NCBI RefSeq assembly: GCF_025567415.1
Contig: NZ_JAOQJV010000001.1
Span: forward strand, 62,001 to 126,000
Origin: Claveliimonas ammoniilytica
GTDB lineage: Bacteria; Bacillota; Clostridia; Lachnospirales; Lachnospiraceae
DNA length: 64,000 nucleotides
Direction: 5' to 3'
Made by a program: the position numbers and the translations under genes. Positions 52,916 to 61,983 of the stretch are shown here, one piece after another (positions within the stretch are counted from its first letter, which is position 1; each line of letters opens with the position of its first letter). The notes below the pieces were generated by a model. The model did not search any database and was not told where the DNA came from. It was given only the letters and a program-made list of their open reading frames with translations.

Positions 52916-54601
52916 ATGCGAGATAAGAAAAAGAAGAATAAAAAGAACAACTTTTCTTCTATCGCCGGGGATGATATCGAGATTATCGATGATGAAGAAC
53001 TGTTGTCAGGATCTCTGAATGATGAAGGAGTAGATGATTCTGATGTTGAAGAGGAGTACGAAGAGTCGGAAGTAGAACCGGATGATGATCAGGCAGATGC
53101 AGATCAGGACGATGATCTGGATTATGATGAAATAGACGATTTGGATGACGATCTTCCGGATGAAGAGGATGATAAGATCATTGAGGGTGATGAACTTATT
53201 GAAAAGCATCGTAAAAAGAAGCGAAGAAGACGCATTATTTTAATTGTGTTCTTGGTATTGATAGCGTTATATGGTGCGGTGTCAGTTTATTTTAGTTTCC
53301 ATTTTTTCCCAAATACGAAGGTAAACGGAGTAGGGTTTTCACTGAGCAGTGCGGAGCAGGTACAGGCTCATATGAAGGAAGAAGTCAAAGGATATACATT
53401 AAGGATGAAAGAATCTGATGGCGGTACAGAGACGATTAGCGGAAGTGATATTGATATCGAGTACGTTGCAGATGATTCTGTTGAAAAACTGATCAAGAAG
53501 CAGAACCCATTACTTTGGATTACAGGACTCTGGAAGCAACAGAATATTGAATCGTCTGTAGGCGTGAAATATGATAAAGATAAGCTTACTGAAGTAATTG
53601 AGAATCTGGATTGCATGGCAGAAGAGAATCAGACACCGTCTGTATCTGCAAAGCCGGAATTTACAGGTGAGAAGTTTGAAGTAGCCGCAGAGCAGATCGG
53701 AACAGCGATCGACAAGGACAAATTTGCAGAGACCGTTACAAAAGCGATCAATGGATTTCAGTCAGAGGTTGATCTGATGAAGGAGGACTGCTATATTCTG
53801 CCAAAATATACGAAGGATTCACCGGAAGTTGCAGAGGCATGCGAGAAGATGAACAGCGAACTGGGAGCGAATATTACACTGGACTTTTCTCCGAACACAG
53901 AGGTTGTGGACAGTTCGGTAATCTCTCAGTGGATTGCAGTAGATGATAATATGCAGGTAACTTTTAATCAGGATGCGGTTAAGCAGTACATAGCAGATCT
54001 TGCTGCAAAGTATGATACAGTTGGCAAGACAAGAAATTTTACTACTGCAACAGGTAATGTCGTACAGGTAGAAGGTGGTGGTTATGGCTGGAAGATCGAT
54101 CAGGATGCAGAGTACAATGCATTGATCAGCAATATCCAGAATGCAGAGACCGTGACCAGAGAACCAAATTATTCCAGCCGTGCAGCAACACATGATGCTA
54201 ATGATTGGGGTACTACGTATGCAGAGGTGGATCTGACAGCACAGCATATGTATTTTATCCAGAATGGTCAGATTGCTATGCAGTGTGATATCGTGACCGG
54301 TAATCCGAATAAAGGTAATGCAACACCGCAGGGAATGTATTCTCTGTATTACAAGCAGCAGAATCAGGTGTTACGAGGAAAGAAGCTGGAAGACGGAACC
54401 TATGAGTATGAGTCTCCGGTAGATTACTGGATGCCGTTTAACGGTGGCATTGGATTTCACGATGCGTCCTGGCAGTCTGCTTTTGGAGGCGCGCGTTATC
54501 AGACATATGGTTCTCATGGATGTGTGAATATGCCTCCGGCATCAGCTGGTGAATTGTATAATCTTATTCAGGCAGGAACACCTGTAATCTGCCATTATTA
54601 A
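52916..54601 (+). CDS. L,D-transpeptidase (YkuD) with acidic cytoplasmic tail
   Basis: A 561-residue single-pass protein. The first 20 residues are Lys/Asn rich; residues about 18-95 are extremely acidic (many Asp/Glu runs); KKKRRRR then leads into a membrane segment (about 105-128). Outside are two putative peptidoglycan-binding repeats (about 140-400, the VanW/YoeB-like PG-binding 4 type) and a C-terminal YkuD domain (about 425-561) with GGIGFHDASW and the catalytic SHGCVNMPP (Cys near 536). It would form 3-3 cross-links or attach proteins in the cell wall. AGGAG lies 10 bases upstream. Confidence 0.92.
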   Translation: MRDKKKKNKKNNFSSIAGDDIEIIDDEELLSGSLNDEGVDDSDVEEEYEESEVEPDDDQADADQDDDLDYDEIDDLDDDLPDEEDDKIIEGDELIEKHRKKKRRRRIILIVFLVLIALYGAVSVYFSFHFFPNTKVNGVGFSLSSAEQVQAHMKEEVKGYTLRMKESDGGTETISGSDIDIEYVADDSVEKLIKKQNPLLWITGLWKQQNIESSVGVKYDKDKLTEVIENLDCMAEENQTPSVSAKPEFTGEKFEVAAEQIGTAIDKDKFAETVTKAINGFQSEVDLMKEDCYILPKYTKDSPEVAEACEKMNSELGANITLDFSPNTEVVDSSVISQWIAVDDNMQVTFNQDAVKQYIADLAAKYDTVGKTRNFTTATGNVVQVEGGGYGWKIDQDAEYNALISNIQNAETVTREPNYSSRAATHDANDWGTTYAEVDLTAQHMYFIQNGQIAMQCDIVTGNPNKGNATPQGMYSLYYKQQNQVLRGKKLEDGTYEYESPVDYWMPFNGGIGFHDASWQSAFGGARYQTYGSHGCVNMPPASAGELYNLIQAGTPVICHY

Positions 54602-54685
54602 TCAGAACCAGTGAAACGCGTTCCGGTGAGAACCGGGGCGCGTATTCTATGTATCGTGCAATAAGAGAATGAAAGGAATAATAGT

Positions 54686-55819
54686 ATGTACGAATTATTG
54701 AAAAAAGACGGCAGGGCCAAGCGTGGGCGTCTGCATACCGTACACGGTGATATAGAGACACCGGTGTTTATGAATGTAGGTACAGCGGCGGCTATCAAAG
54801 GTGCGGTATCTACGGCTGATTTACAGCAGATCGGTACACAGGTAGAACTTTCTAATACTTATCATCTTCATGTAAGACCGGGCGATCAGGTAGTGAAGAA
54901 GATGGGAGGCCTGCACAAATTCATGGTGTGGGACAAGCCGATTCTTACAGATTCAGGTGGGTTTCAGGTGTTTTCGCTGGCAGGACTTCGTAAGATAAAA
55001 GAAGAAGGTGTATATTTCCAGTCACACATTGATGGTCATAAGATATTCATGGGACCGGAAGAGAGTATGCAGATCCAGTCTAATCTTGCATCTACGATCG
55101 CAATGGCATTTGATGAATGCCCATCCAGTGTTGCAGACCGTGATTATATGCAGAAGTCAGTAGATCGTACTACCAGATGGCTGAAGCGTTGTAAGGCAGA
55201 GATGGAACGCCTGAACAGTCTGCCAGATACGATCAATAAGCATCAGATGTTATTTGGTATCAATCAGGGCGGTATTTACGAAGATATCCGTGTTGCCCAT
55301 GCTGATGAGATTTCCAAATTGGATCTGGACGGTTATGCGGTTGGAGGTCTGGCAGTTGGAGAATCTCATGAAGATATGTACCGAATTCTGGATGAGGTGG
55401 TGCCGCATCTGCCAGAGAATAAACCGACCTATCTGATGGGTGTTGGAACACCGGCCAATATTCTGGAAGCGGTAGACCGTGGCGTAGACTTCTTCGACTG
55501 CGTATATCCGAGCCGCAATGGACGGCATGGACATGTATATACCAAACACGGTAAACTGAATCTGTTTAATGCCAGATTTGAGCTGGATGACAGACCGATT
55601 GAGGAAGGTTGTGGCTGTCCGGCTTGTCAGATGTATTCCAGAGCATATATCCGTCATCTTCTGAAGGCAAAAGAGATGCTGGGAATGCGTCTCTGCGTAC
55701 TTCATAATCTGTATTTCTATAATCACCTTATGGAAGAGATCAGAGATGCGATTGATGCAGGACGTTATAAGGAATATAAAGAAGAGACACTGAGGGGATT
55801 TGAAACGCCGGAAGATTAA
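54686..55819 (+). CDS. tgt: queuine/preQ1 tRNA-ribosyltransferase
   Basis: A 377-residue tRNA-guanine transglycosylase that exchanges G34 of GUN-anticodon tRNAs for preQ1. Seen: VGTAAAIKGA, LTDSGGFQVFSL (catalytic Asp region), GGLAVGESHEDMYRIL, catalytic Asp in VDFFDCVYPSRNGRHG, and the zinc site CGCPACQMYSRAYIRHL. AAAGGAAT precedes the ATG. Upstream is the transpeptidase gene and downstream yajC, as in other Firmicutes where tgt-yajC neighbour each other. Confidence 0.97.
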   Translation: MYELLKKDGRAKRGRLHTVHGDIETPVFMNVGTAAAIKGAVSTADLQQIGTQVELSNTYHLHVRPGDQVVKKMGGLHKFMVWDKPILTDSGGFQVFSLAGLRKIKEEGVYFQSHIDGHKIFMGPEESMQIQSNLASTIAMAFDECPSSVADRDYMQKSVDRTTRWLKRCKAEMERLNSLPDTINKHQMLFGINQGGIYEDIRVAHADEISKLDLDGYAVGGLAVGESHEDMYRILDEVVPHLPENKPTYLMGVGTPANILEAVDRGVDFFDCVYPSRNGRHGHVYTKHGKLNLFNARFELDDRPIEEGCGCPACQMYSRAYIRHLLKAKEMLGMRLCVLHNLYFYNHLMEEIRDAIDAGRYKEYKEETLRGFETPED

Positions 55820-55874
55820 TTTATGTATAATAGCGGAAGATTATAAAGAGCTTATAAAGAAATAGAAAAAAACC

Positions 55875-55903
55875 TTGATGAATAGCAGAAAATTGTGTAT
55901 GAT
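55875..55903 (+). promoter_or_regulatory. promoter of yajC
   Basis: TTGATG (55875-55880), 17 bases, TATGAT (55898-55903). Confidence 0.7.
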
Positions 55904-55945
55904 AGCAATAGTGTTTTTTTATCAAGATGGCAGGAGGAATAGATT

Positions 55946-56248
55946 ATGTTTACATTAGCATCAGGATTAGCTAACAGCCCACTTGGACTGATTCTTATCT
56001 ATGCAGTTATTATCGGTGTGTTCTGGTGGTTCCTTATGAGACCACAGAAAAAGGAGCAGAAGAGACTTGCACAGCTGCTTTCAGAACTGGAAGTTGGAGA
56101 TACTGTTCTTACAACAAGCGGATTTTATGGTGTGATCATTGATATCACAGACGATGATGTGATCGTAGAATTCGGAAGCAACAAGAACTGTCGTATCCCA
56201 ATGCAGAAATCAGCAATCGTTCAGGTTGAGAAGCCAGACGCTGAATAA
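55946..56248 (+). CDS. yajC: preprotein translocase subunit YajC
   Basis: A 100-residue accessory subunit of the Sec membrane complex. One membrane segment at about 12-30 (LGLILIYAVIIGVFWWFL), the family motif MRPQKKEQKR at its cytoplasmic edge, then LLSELEVGDTVLTTSGFYG and a small beta domain. AGGAGG lies 9 bases before the ATG. It is next to tgt, and has its own promoter and terminator. Confidence 0.95.
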   Translation: MFTLASGLANSPLGLILIYAVIIGVFWWFLMRPQKKEQKRLAQLLSELEVGDTVLTTSGFYGVIIDITDDDVIVEFGSNKNCRIPMQKSAIVQVEKPDAE

Positions 56249-56258
56249 GAGCAAAAGG

Positions 56259-56302
56259 AATGGAGTGTTCTCTGTTTAAAACAGAGGACACTCCATTTTT
56301 TT
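56259..56302 (+). terminator. terminator after yajC
   Basis: ATGGAGTGTTCTCTGT / ACAGAGGACACTCCAT, 5-base loop, followed by seven T residues. Confidence 0.93.
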
Positions 56303-56323
56303 GTGTTTTTAAACCATGAAGGG

Positions 56324-56352
56324 TTGAAAGCAATAGAAAAATACGATAATAT
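56324..56352 (+). promoter_or_regulatory. promoter of leuB-ilvD-ilvB-serC-serA
   Basis: TTGAAA (56324-56329), 17 bases, TAATAT (56347-56352), 51 bases before leuB. I see no T-box or leader peptide in the leader. Confidence 0.75.
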
Positions 56353-56403
56353 AAAAGATAAAACAGACATAACTGTAGATATTGGGATGAAAGGAAGGAT
56401 CAT

Positions 56404-57489
56404 ATGAACCTGAAAATTGGTGTGATTAAAGGGGACGGAATCGGTCCGGAGATAGTAACAGAGGCTATGAAAGTCCTGGATCAAGTAGGAGAGGTATATG
56501 GTCATACCTGTGAGTATGAACAGCTTCTGATGGGGGGAGCATCTATTGATGTACATGGAATTCCATTGACGGACGAGACAGTAGAGACAGCAAAAGCATG
56601 CGATGCAGTGTTGATGGGATCTATCGGAGGAGATGCTAAGACATCACCATGGTATAAACTGGAGCCATCAAAGCGTCCGGAAGCAGGACTTCTTAAGATC
56701 AGAAAAGCATTGAATCTTTTTGCCAATCTGAGACCGGCAGTGTTGTATGATGAACTGAAAGGAGCCTGCCCATTAAAAGAAGAGATCACAGAAGGCGGCT
56801 TTGATATGATGATCATGCGTGAACTGACTGGTGGATTGTACTTCGGTGAGCGTAAAACAGTAGAAGAAGACGGAGTACTGAAGGCATATGATTCCCTTAC
56901 ATATAATGAAAATGAGATCCGCCGCATTGCAAAAAGAGGTTTCGATATTGCGATGAAGCGTAGAAAGAAAGTAACAAGCGTAGACAAGGCAAACGTGCTG
57001 GATTCTTCTAGATTATGGAGAAAGGTTGTTGAAGAAGTAGCTGAGGATTACCCGGAAGTTGCGTTGGAGCATATGCTGGTAGATAACTGTGCAATGCAGC
57101 TGGTACGTGATCCGAAACAGTTTGATGTTATCCTGACAGAGAATATGTTCGGAGATATTCTTTCTGATGAAGCAAGTATGGTGACCGGTTCAATCGGAAT
57201 GCTGGCAAGCGCGAGCCTGAATGAAACGAAGTTTGGTCTCTATGAGCCAAGCGGCGGTTCTGCACCGGATATTGCAGGCAAAGGCATTGCAAATCCGATT
57301 GCTACCATTCTTTCAGCAGCAATGATGCTTCGTTTCAGTTTTGATCTGGATAAGGAAGCAGATGCGATCGAACAGGCGGTATCTCAGGTATTGAAAGACG
57401 GATATCGTACGATTGATATTATGTCAGAAGGTAAAAAGCAGATCGGCACTGTGGAAATGGGCGATCTGATTGCAGGATATATCAAATAA
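56404..57489 (+). CDS. leuB: 3-isopropylmalate dehydrogenase
   Basis: A 361-residue decarboxylating dehydrogenase of leucine synthesis. Seen: KGDGIGPEIV, LLMGGASID, KRPEAGLLKIRKALNLFANLRP, the IMRELTGGLYFGER substrate loop, VDKANVL, and EPSGGSAPDIAGKGIANP. The NAD-binding residues and LRPA segment favour isopropylmalate over isocitrate or tartrate dehydrogenases. GAAAGGAAGG precedes the ATG. It opens an amino-acid operon; leuA and leuCD are not in the window. Confidence 0.95.
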   Translation: MNLKIGVIKGDGIGPEIVTEAMKVLDQVGEVYGHTCEYEQLLMGGASIDVHGIPLTDETVETAKACDAVLMGSIGGDAKTSPWYKLEPSKRPEAGLLKIRKALNLFANLRPAVLYDELKGACPLKEEITEGGFDMMIMRELTGGLYFGERKTVEEDGVLKAYDSLTYNENEIRRIAKRGFDIAMKRRKKVTSVDKANVLDSSRLWRKVVEEVAEDYPEVALEHMLVDNCAMQLVRDPKQFDVILTENMFGDILSDEASMVTGSIGMLASASLNETKFGLYEPSGGSAPDIAGKGIANPIATILSAAMMLRFSFDLDKEADAIEQAVSQVLKDGYRTIDIMSEGKKQIGTVEMGDLIAGYIK

Positions 57490-57511
57490 CAGGTTACAGG
57501 AGGAAGATAAA

Positions 57512-59185
57512 ATGAGAAGTGATACAGTTACAAAGGGAAAACAGCAGGCACCGCATCGCTCACTTTTTAACGCATTAGGACTGACAAAAGAAGAGATGGA
57601 GAGACCATTGGTCGGTATCGTAAGCTCTTATAATGAGATTGTTCCGGGGCATATGAATCTGGATAAGATCGTGAACGCTGTAAAGCAGGGCGTAGCAATG
57701 GCAGGAGGAACACCAATTGTATTTCCGGCGATTGCTGTCTGTGACGGAATTGCTATGGGACACATTGGTATGAAATACTCTCTGGTAACAAGAGATCTGA
57801 TTGCGGACTCTACAGAGGCTATGGCTATGGCTCATCAATTTGATGCTCTGGTTATGGTACCGAACTGCGATAAGAATGTACCGGGACTTTTGATGGCAGC
57901 GGCAAGAGTGAACGTGCCGACTGTATTTGTCAGTGGCGGACCGATGCTTGCCGGACGTGTACAGGGTAAAAAGACCAGTCTTTCCAGCATGTTTGAGGCA
58001 GTAGGAGCTAATGCGGCAGGCACACTTTCTGATGAAGGTCTGCTTGAATTTGAGAACAAGACCTGTCCTACCTGTGGATCATGTTCCGGTATGTACACAG
58101 CTAACAGCATGAACTGTCTGACAGAGGTACTTGGAATGGGACTTCGCGGAAATGGTACGATTCCTGCAGTATATTCTGAGAGAATCCGTCTTGCAAAACA
58201 TGCAGGTATGAAAGTTATGGAAATGTGGGAGAAGAATATTCGCCCAAGAGATATTATGACAAAGGATGCAATCCTGAATGCGCTGACAGTAGATATGGCA
58301 CTGGGATGCTCTACCAACAGTATGCTGCATCTTCCGGCAATCGCACATGAGATCGGTATGGACTTTGAGATTGATTTCGCAAATGGAATCAGCGAGAAGA
58401 CTCCGAATCTTTGCCACCTTGCACCGGCAGGCCCAACCTATATGGAAGATCTGAATGAAGCCGGTGGTGTCTATGCAGTTATGAAAGAACTGGATAAGCT
58501 TGGACTGATCCATAAGGACTGTATGACAGTTACAGGTAAGACGGTAGGAGAGAATATTGAGCATGCAGCGAACCTGAATCCAGAAGTTATCCGTCCGGTT
58601 GAGAATCCGTATTCTAAGACCGGTGGACTTGCGGTTCTTAAGGGTAATCTTGCACCAGACGGAAGTGTTGTAAAGCGTTCCGCAGTTGTAGACGAGATGC
58701 TGGTACATGAAGGTCCTGCAAGAGTATTTGAATGTGAAGAAGATGCAATCGCAGCAATCAAGGGCGGTAAGATCGTAGCAGGTGATGTGGTTGTAATCCG
58801 TTACGAAGGACCAAAGGGAGGTCCTGGTATGCGTGAGATGCTGAATCCAACTTCAGCCATTGCAGGTATGGGACTTGGCTCAAGTGTGGCACTGATCACA
58901 GACGGACGATTCAGCGGAGCATCCAGAGGAGCTTCTATCGGTCACGTATCGCCGGAGGCTGCTGTAGGCGGACCAATCGCGCTGGTAGAAGAAGGAGATA
59001 TTATCAAGATTAATATTCCGGAGCTTACGCTTCAGCTTGATGTATCGGATGAAGTATTGGAAGAGAGAAGAAAGAACTGGACACCTAGAGAACCTAAAGT
59101 AACAACAGGATATCTTGCAAGATATGCTGCGATGGTTACATCAGGCAATCGTGGCGCAGTACTGGAAGTACCTAAGAATAAATAG
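57512..59185 (+). CDS. ilvD: dihydroxy-acid dehydratase
   Basis: A 557-residue iron-sulfur dehydratase shared by isoleucine and valine synthesis. Cluster cysteines are visible in VPNCDKNVPG and CPTCGSCSGMYTANSMN, with a third cysteine in the MALGCSTNS region. Also seen: GRFSGASRGASIGHVSPEA. The start at 57512 has AGGAGG about 10 bases upstream; a longer frame from 57470 starts inside leuB and has no site. Spacing to leuB is 22 bases. Confidence 0.97.
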   Translation: MRSDTVTKGKQQAPHRSLFNALGLTKEEMERPLVGIVSSYNEIVPGHMNLDKIVNAVKQGVAMAGGTPIVFPAIAVCDGIAMGHIGMKYSLVTRDLIADSTEAMAMAHQFDALVMVPNCDKNVPGLLMAAARVNVPTVFVSGGPMLAGRVQGKKTSLSSMFEAVGANAAGTLSDEGLLEFENKTCPTCGSCSGMYTANSMNCLTEVLGMGLRGNGTIPAVYSERIRLAKHAGMKVMEMWEKNIRPRDIMTKDAILNALTVDMALGCSTNSMLHLPAIAHEIGMDFEIDFANGISEKTPNLCHLAPAGPTYMEDLNEAGGVYAVMKELDKLGLIHKDCMTVTGKTVGENIEHAANLNPEVIRPVENPYSKTGGLAVLKGNLAPDGSVVKRSAVVDEMLVHEGPARVFECEEDAIAAIKGGKIVAGDVVVIRYEGPKGGPGMREMLNPTSAIAGMGLGSSVALITDGRFSGASRGASIGHVSPEAAVGGPIALVEEGDIIKINIPELTLQLDVSDEVLEERRKNWTPREPKVTTGYLARYAAMVTSGNRGAVLEVPKNK

Positions 59186-59207
59186 TGATATACAGAGAGG
59201 ATTAAAT

Positions 59208-60884
59208 ATGCAGTTGACAGGAGCAGAAATCGTAATCGAATGCCTGAAAGAACAGGGTGTAGATACTGTGTTCGGTTATCCGGGCGGAGCGATTTTGAAT
59301 GTATATGATGAATTATATAAACACAGTGATGAGATCACTCATATCCTGACATCCCATGAACAGGGAGCAGCACATGCGGCAGATGGATATGCAAGAGCTA
59401 CCGGCAAAGTGGGAGTATGCTTTGCAACCAGTGGACCGGGAGCGACCAACCTGGTTACCGGTATCGCAACCGCTTATATGGATTCTATTCCGGTAGTGGC
59501 AATTACCTGTAATGTGGGTGTAGCACTTCTTGGAAAGGACAGTTTTCAGGAGATCGATATTGCCGGTATTACAATGCCGATTACCAAACACAATTATATC
59601 GTAAAGGATGTCAATGATCTGGCAGATACAATCCGTAAAGCGTTCGTAATCGCACAGACAGGACGTCCGGGTCCGGTATTGATTGATATCCCGAAGGATG
59701 TTACAGCAAATAAGACAGAATATGTACCTGAGAAGATTACACCGGTACAGCCGTCAGAAGATATCTGTAGAGAAGATCTGGATCATGCACTGGCTATGAT
59801 TCGTGAATCCAGGAAGCCATACATATTTGTAGGCGGAGGTGCGGTATTATCCGGAGCTTCCAAAGAATTGTATGAGTTTGTTAAGAAAGTGGATGCGCCG
59901 GTTACCGATTCTTTGATGGGAAAAGGTGCATTTCCTGGTACGGATGATTTGTACACAGGTATGCTTGGCATGCATGGCACGAAGACTTCCAACTACGGCG
60001 TCAGTGAATGTGACCTCCTGATCGTACTTGGAGCGAGATTCAGCGATCGTGTTACAGGCAATGCTAAGAAATTTGCAAGCCATGCCAAAATCCTTCAGTT
60101 TGATGTAGATGCGGCTGAAATGAATAAAAACGTATTGATTGATGAAGGCGTGATCGGAGATCTGAAAGTGGTACTCAGTCAGATTAATAAAGAATTGGAG
60201 CAGCAGGATCATGCAGATTGGATTGCGAAAATCCGCGATTATAAAGAAAAATATCCGCTTACTTACCATCCGGAAGGATTGACAGGTCCATATGTGGTAG
60301 AAGAAATCTACCGTCAGACGGAAGGTAAAGCAATTATTGTCACAGAGGTTGGACAGAACCAGATGTGGGCAGCGCAGTTTTATAAATATACAGAGCCGCG
60401 TACATTGTTGACATCCGGTGGGCTTGGAACCATGGGATATGGACTTGGTGCATCACTTGGTGCCAAGATGGGACATCCGGACAAAGTGGTTGTCAATGTG
60501 GCAGGAGACGGATGTTTCCGTATGAATATGAATGAGATCGCAACAGCGGTCAGACATAATATCCCGATCATTCAGGTGGTTGTCAATAACCATGTACTTG
60601 GTATGGTACGTCAGTGGCAGGATCTGTTTTACGGACAGAGATATTCAGCTACGGTACTGAATGATGCAGTTGACTTTGTAAAGCTGGCAGAAGCAATGGG
60701 AGCTGCAGGATTCCGTGCAACTTCCAGAGAAGAATTTCAGGAGATATTTGCAAAGGCACTACAACTTGGTAAACCTGTGGTTATCGATTGTCAGATTGAT
60801 TCGGATGAGAAGGTGTGGCCAATGGTTGCACCAGGAGCCGCAATCAGTGAAGCGTTCGATGAACACGATTTAAATAATAAGTAA
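59208..60884 (+). CDS. ilvB: acetolactate synthase, large (catalytic) subunit
   Basis: A 558-residue thiamine-diphosphate enzyme: two pyruvates give acetolactate, or pyruvate plus 2-ketobutyrate. Seen: TVFGYPGGAILNVYDEL, HEQGAAHAADGYARATGKVGVCF with the catalytic Glu, FQEIDIAGITMPITKHN, and the TPP motif GDGCFRMNMNEIATAVRHNIPIIQVVVNN. The FAD region (RFSDRVTGN) marks the anabolic type rather than catabolic AlsS. The start at 59208 follows AGAGAGG by 8 bases. No ilvN regulatory subunit follows; the next gene is serC. Confidence 0.95.
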   Translation: MQLTGAEIVIECLKEQGVDTVFGYPGGAILNVYDELYKHSDEITHILTSHEQGAAHAADGYARATGKVGVCFATSGPGATNLVTGIATAYMDSIPVVAITCNVGVALLGKDSFQEIDIAGITMPITKHNYIVKDVNDLADTIRKAFVIAQTGRPGPVLIDIPKDVTANKTEYVPEKITPVQPSEDICREDLDHALAMIRESRKPYIFVGGGAVLSGASKELYEFVKKVDAPVTDSLMGKGAFPGTDDLYTGMLGMHGTKTSNYGVSECDLLIVLGARFSDRVTGNAKKFASHAKILQFDVDAAEMNKNVLIDEGVIGDLKVVLSQINKELEQQDHADWIAKIRDYKEKYPLTYHPEGLTGPYVVEEIYRQTEGKAIIVTEVGQNQMWAAQFYKYTEPRTLLTSGGLGTMGYGLGASLGAKMGHPDKVVVNVAGDGCFRMNMNEIATAVRHNIPIIQVVVNNHVLGMVRQWQDLFYGQRYSATVLNDAVDFVKLAEAMGAAGFRATSREEFQEIFAKALQLGKPVVIDCQIDSDEKVWPMVAPGAAISEAFDEHDLNNK

Positions 60885-60900
60885 AACGGAGGATACAAAG

Positions 60901-61983
60901 ATGAGCAGAGTGTACAATTTTTCAGCAGGCCCGGCAGTACTGCCGGAAGAGGTTCTGAGCGAAGCAGCAGCAGAAATGATGGATTACAACGGAACAGGAA
61001 TGTCGGTAATGGAAATGAGTCACCGCTCGCAGGCCTTCCAGGAGATTATCGACACTGCTGAGGCAGATCTGAGAGAACTTATGAATATTCCGGATAACTA
61101 CAAAGTACTGTTCCTGCAGGGAGGAGCATCTCAGCAGTTTGCGATGATTCCTATGAATCTTATGAAACACGGAGAAGCAGATTATATCGTAACCGGACAG
61201 TGGGCGAAAAAAGCATGGCAGGAAGCTCAGAAGTATGGTAAGGCGAATAAGATTGCAACTTCCGAGGATAAGACATTTTCCTATATTCCGGATTGCTCTG
61301 ATCTGCCAATCTCAGAGAATGCAGACTATGTGTATATCTGCGAAAATAACACAATATACGGAACGAAATACAAAGAGCTTCCAAACACCAAGGGTAAGAT
61401 CCTGGTATCTGATGTATCTTCCTGTTTTCTGTCAGAGCCGGTAGATGTAAGCAAATATGGCATTATTTATGGTGGCGTGCAGAAGAATATCGGACCTGCT
61501 GGTGTTGTGATCGTGATCATCCGAGAGGATCTGATCTCTGATGATGTACTGGAAGGTACACCGACCATGTTAAAATATAAAACACATGCAGATGCCGGAT
61601 CACTCTATAATACACCGCCGGCTTATGGCATTTATATCTGTGGCAAGGTGTTTAAGTGGCTGAAAAAACAGGGCGGTCTGGAAGCAATGAAAGAACGCAA
61701 TGAAAAGAAAGCAAAACTTCTCTATGATTATCTGGATGAAAGTCGTCTGTTCAAAGGAACGGTTGAAAAGAAAGATCGCTCACTGATGAATGTACCATTT
61801 GTGACAGGGGATAAAGAACTGGATGCTAAATTCGTAAAAGAAGCGAAAGAAGCTGGACTGGAGAACCTGAAAGGCCACAGAACCGTAGGTGGTATGCGTG
61901 CAAGTATCTACAATGCGATGCCATATGAAGGTGTTGAATCACTGGTGACATTTATGAAGAAATTTGAGGAGGCAAATCTGTAA
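60901..61983 (+). CDS. serC: phosphoserine aminotransferase
   Basis: A 360-residue PLP enzyme converting 3-phosphohydroxypyruvate and glutamate to phosphoserine. Seen: YNFSAGPAVLPEEVL, MSHRSQAFQ, FLQGGASQQFAM, the PLP lysine in YGGVQKNIGPAG and GHRTVGGMRASIYNAMP at the C-terminus. GGAGG precedes the ATG by 9 bases. Its stop and the serA start overlap (TAATG), so the two are coupled. Confidence 0.97.
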   Translation: MSRVYNFSAGPAVLPEEVLSEAAAEMMDYNGTGMSVMEMSHRSQAFQEIIDTAEADLRELMNIPDNYKVLFLQGGASQQFAMIPMNLMKHGEADYIVTGQWAKKAWQEAQKYGKANKIATSEDKTFSYIPDCSDLPISENADYVYICENNTIYGTKYKELPNTKGKILVSDVSSCFLSEPVDVSKYGIIYGGVQKNIGPAGVVIVIIREDLISDDVLEGTPTMLKYKTHADAGSLYNTPPAYGIYICGKVFKWLKKQGGLEAMKERNEKKAKLLYDYLDESRLFKGTVEKKDRSLMNVPFVTGDKELDAKFVKEAKEAGLENLKGHRTVGGMRASIYNAMPYEGVESLVTFMKKFEEANL

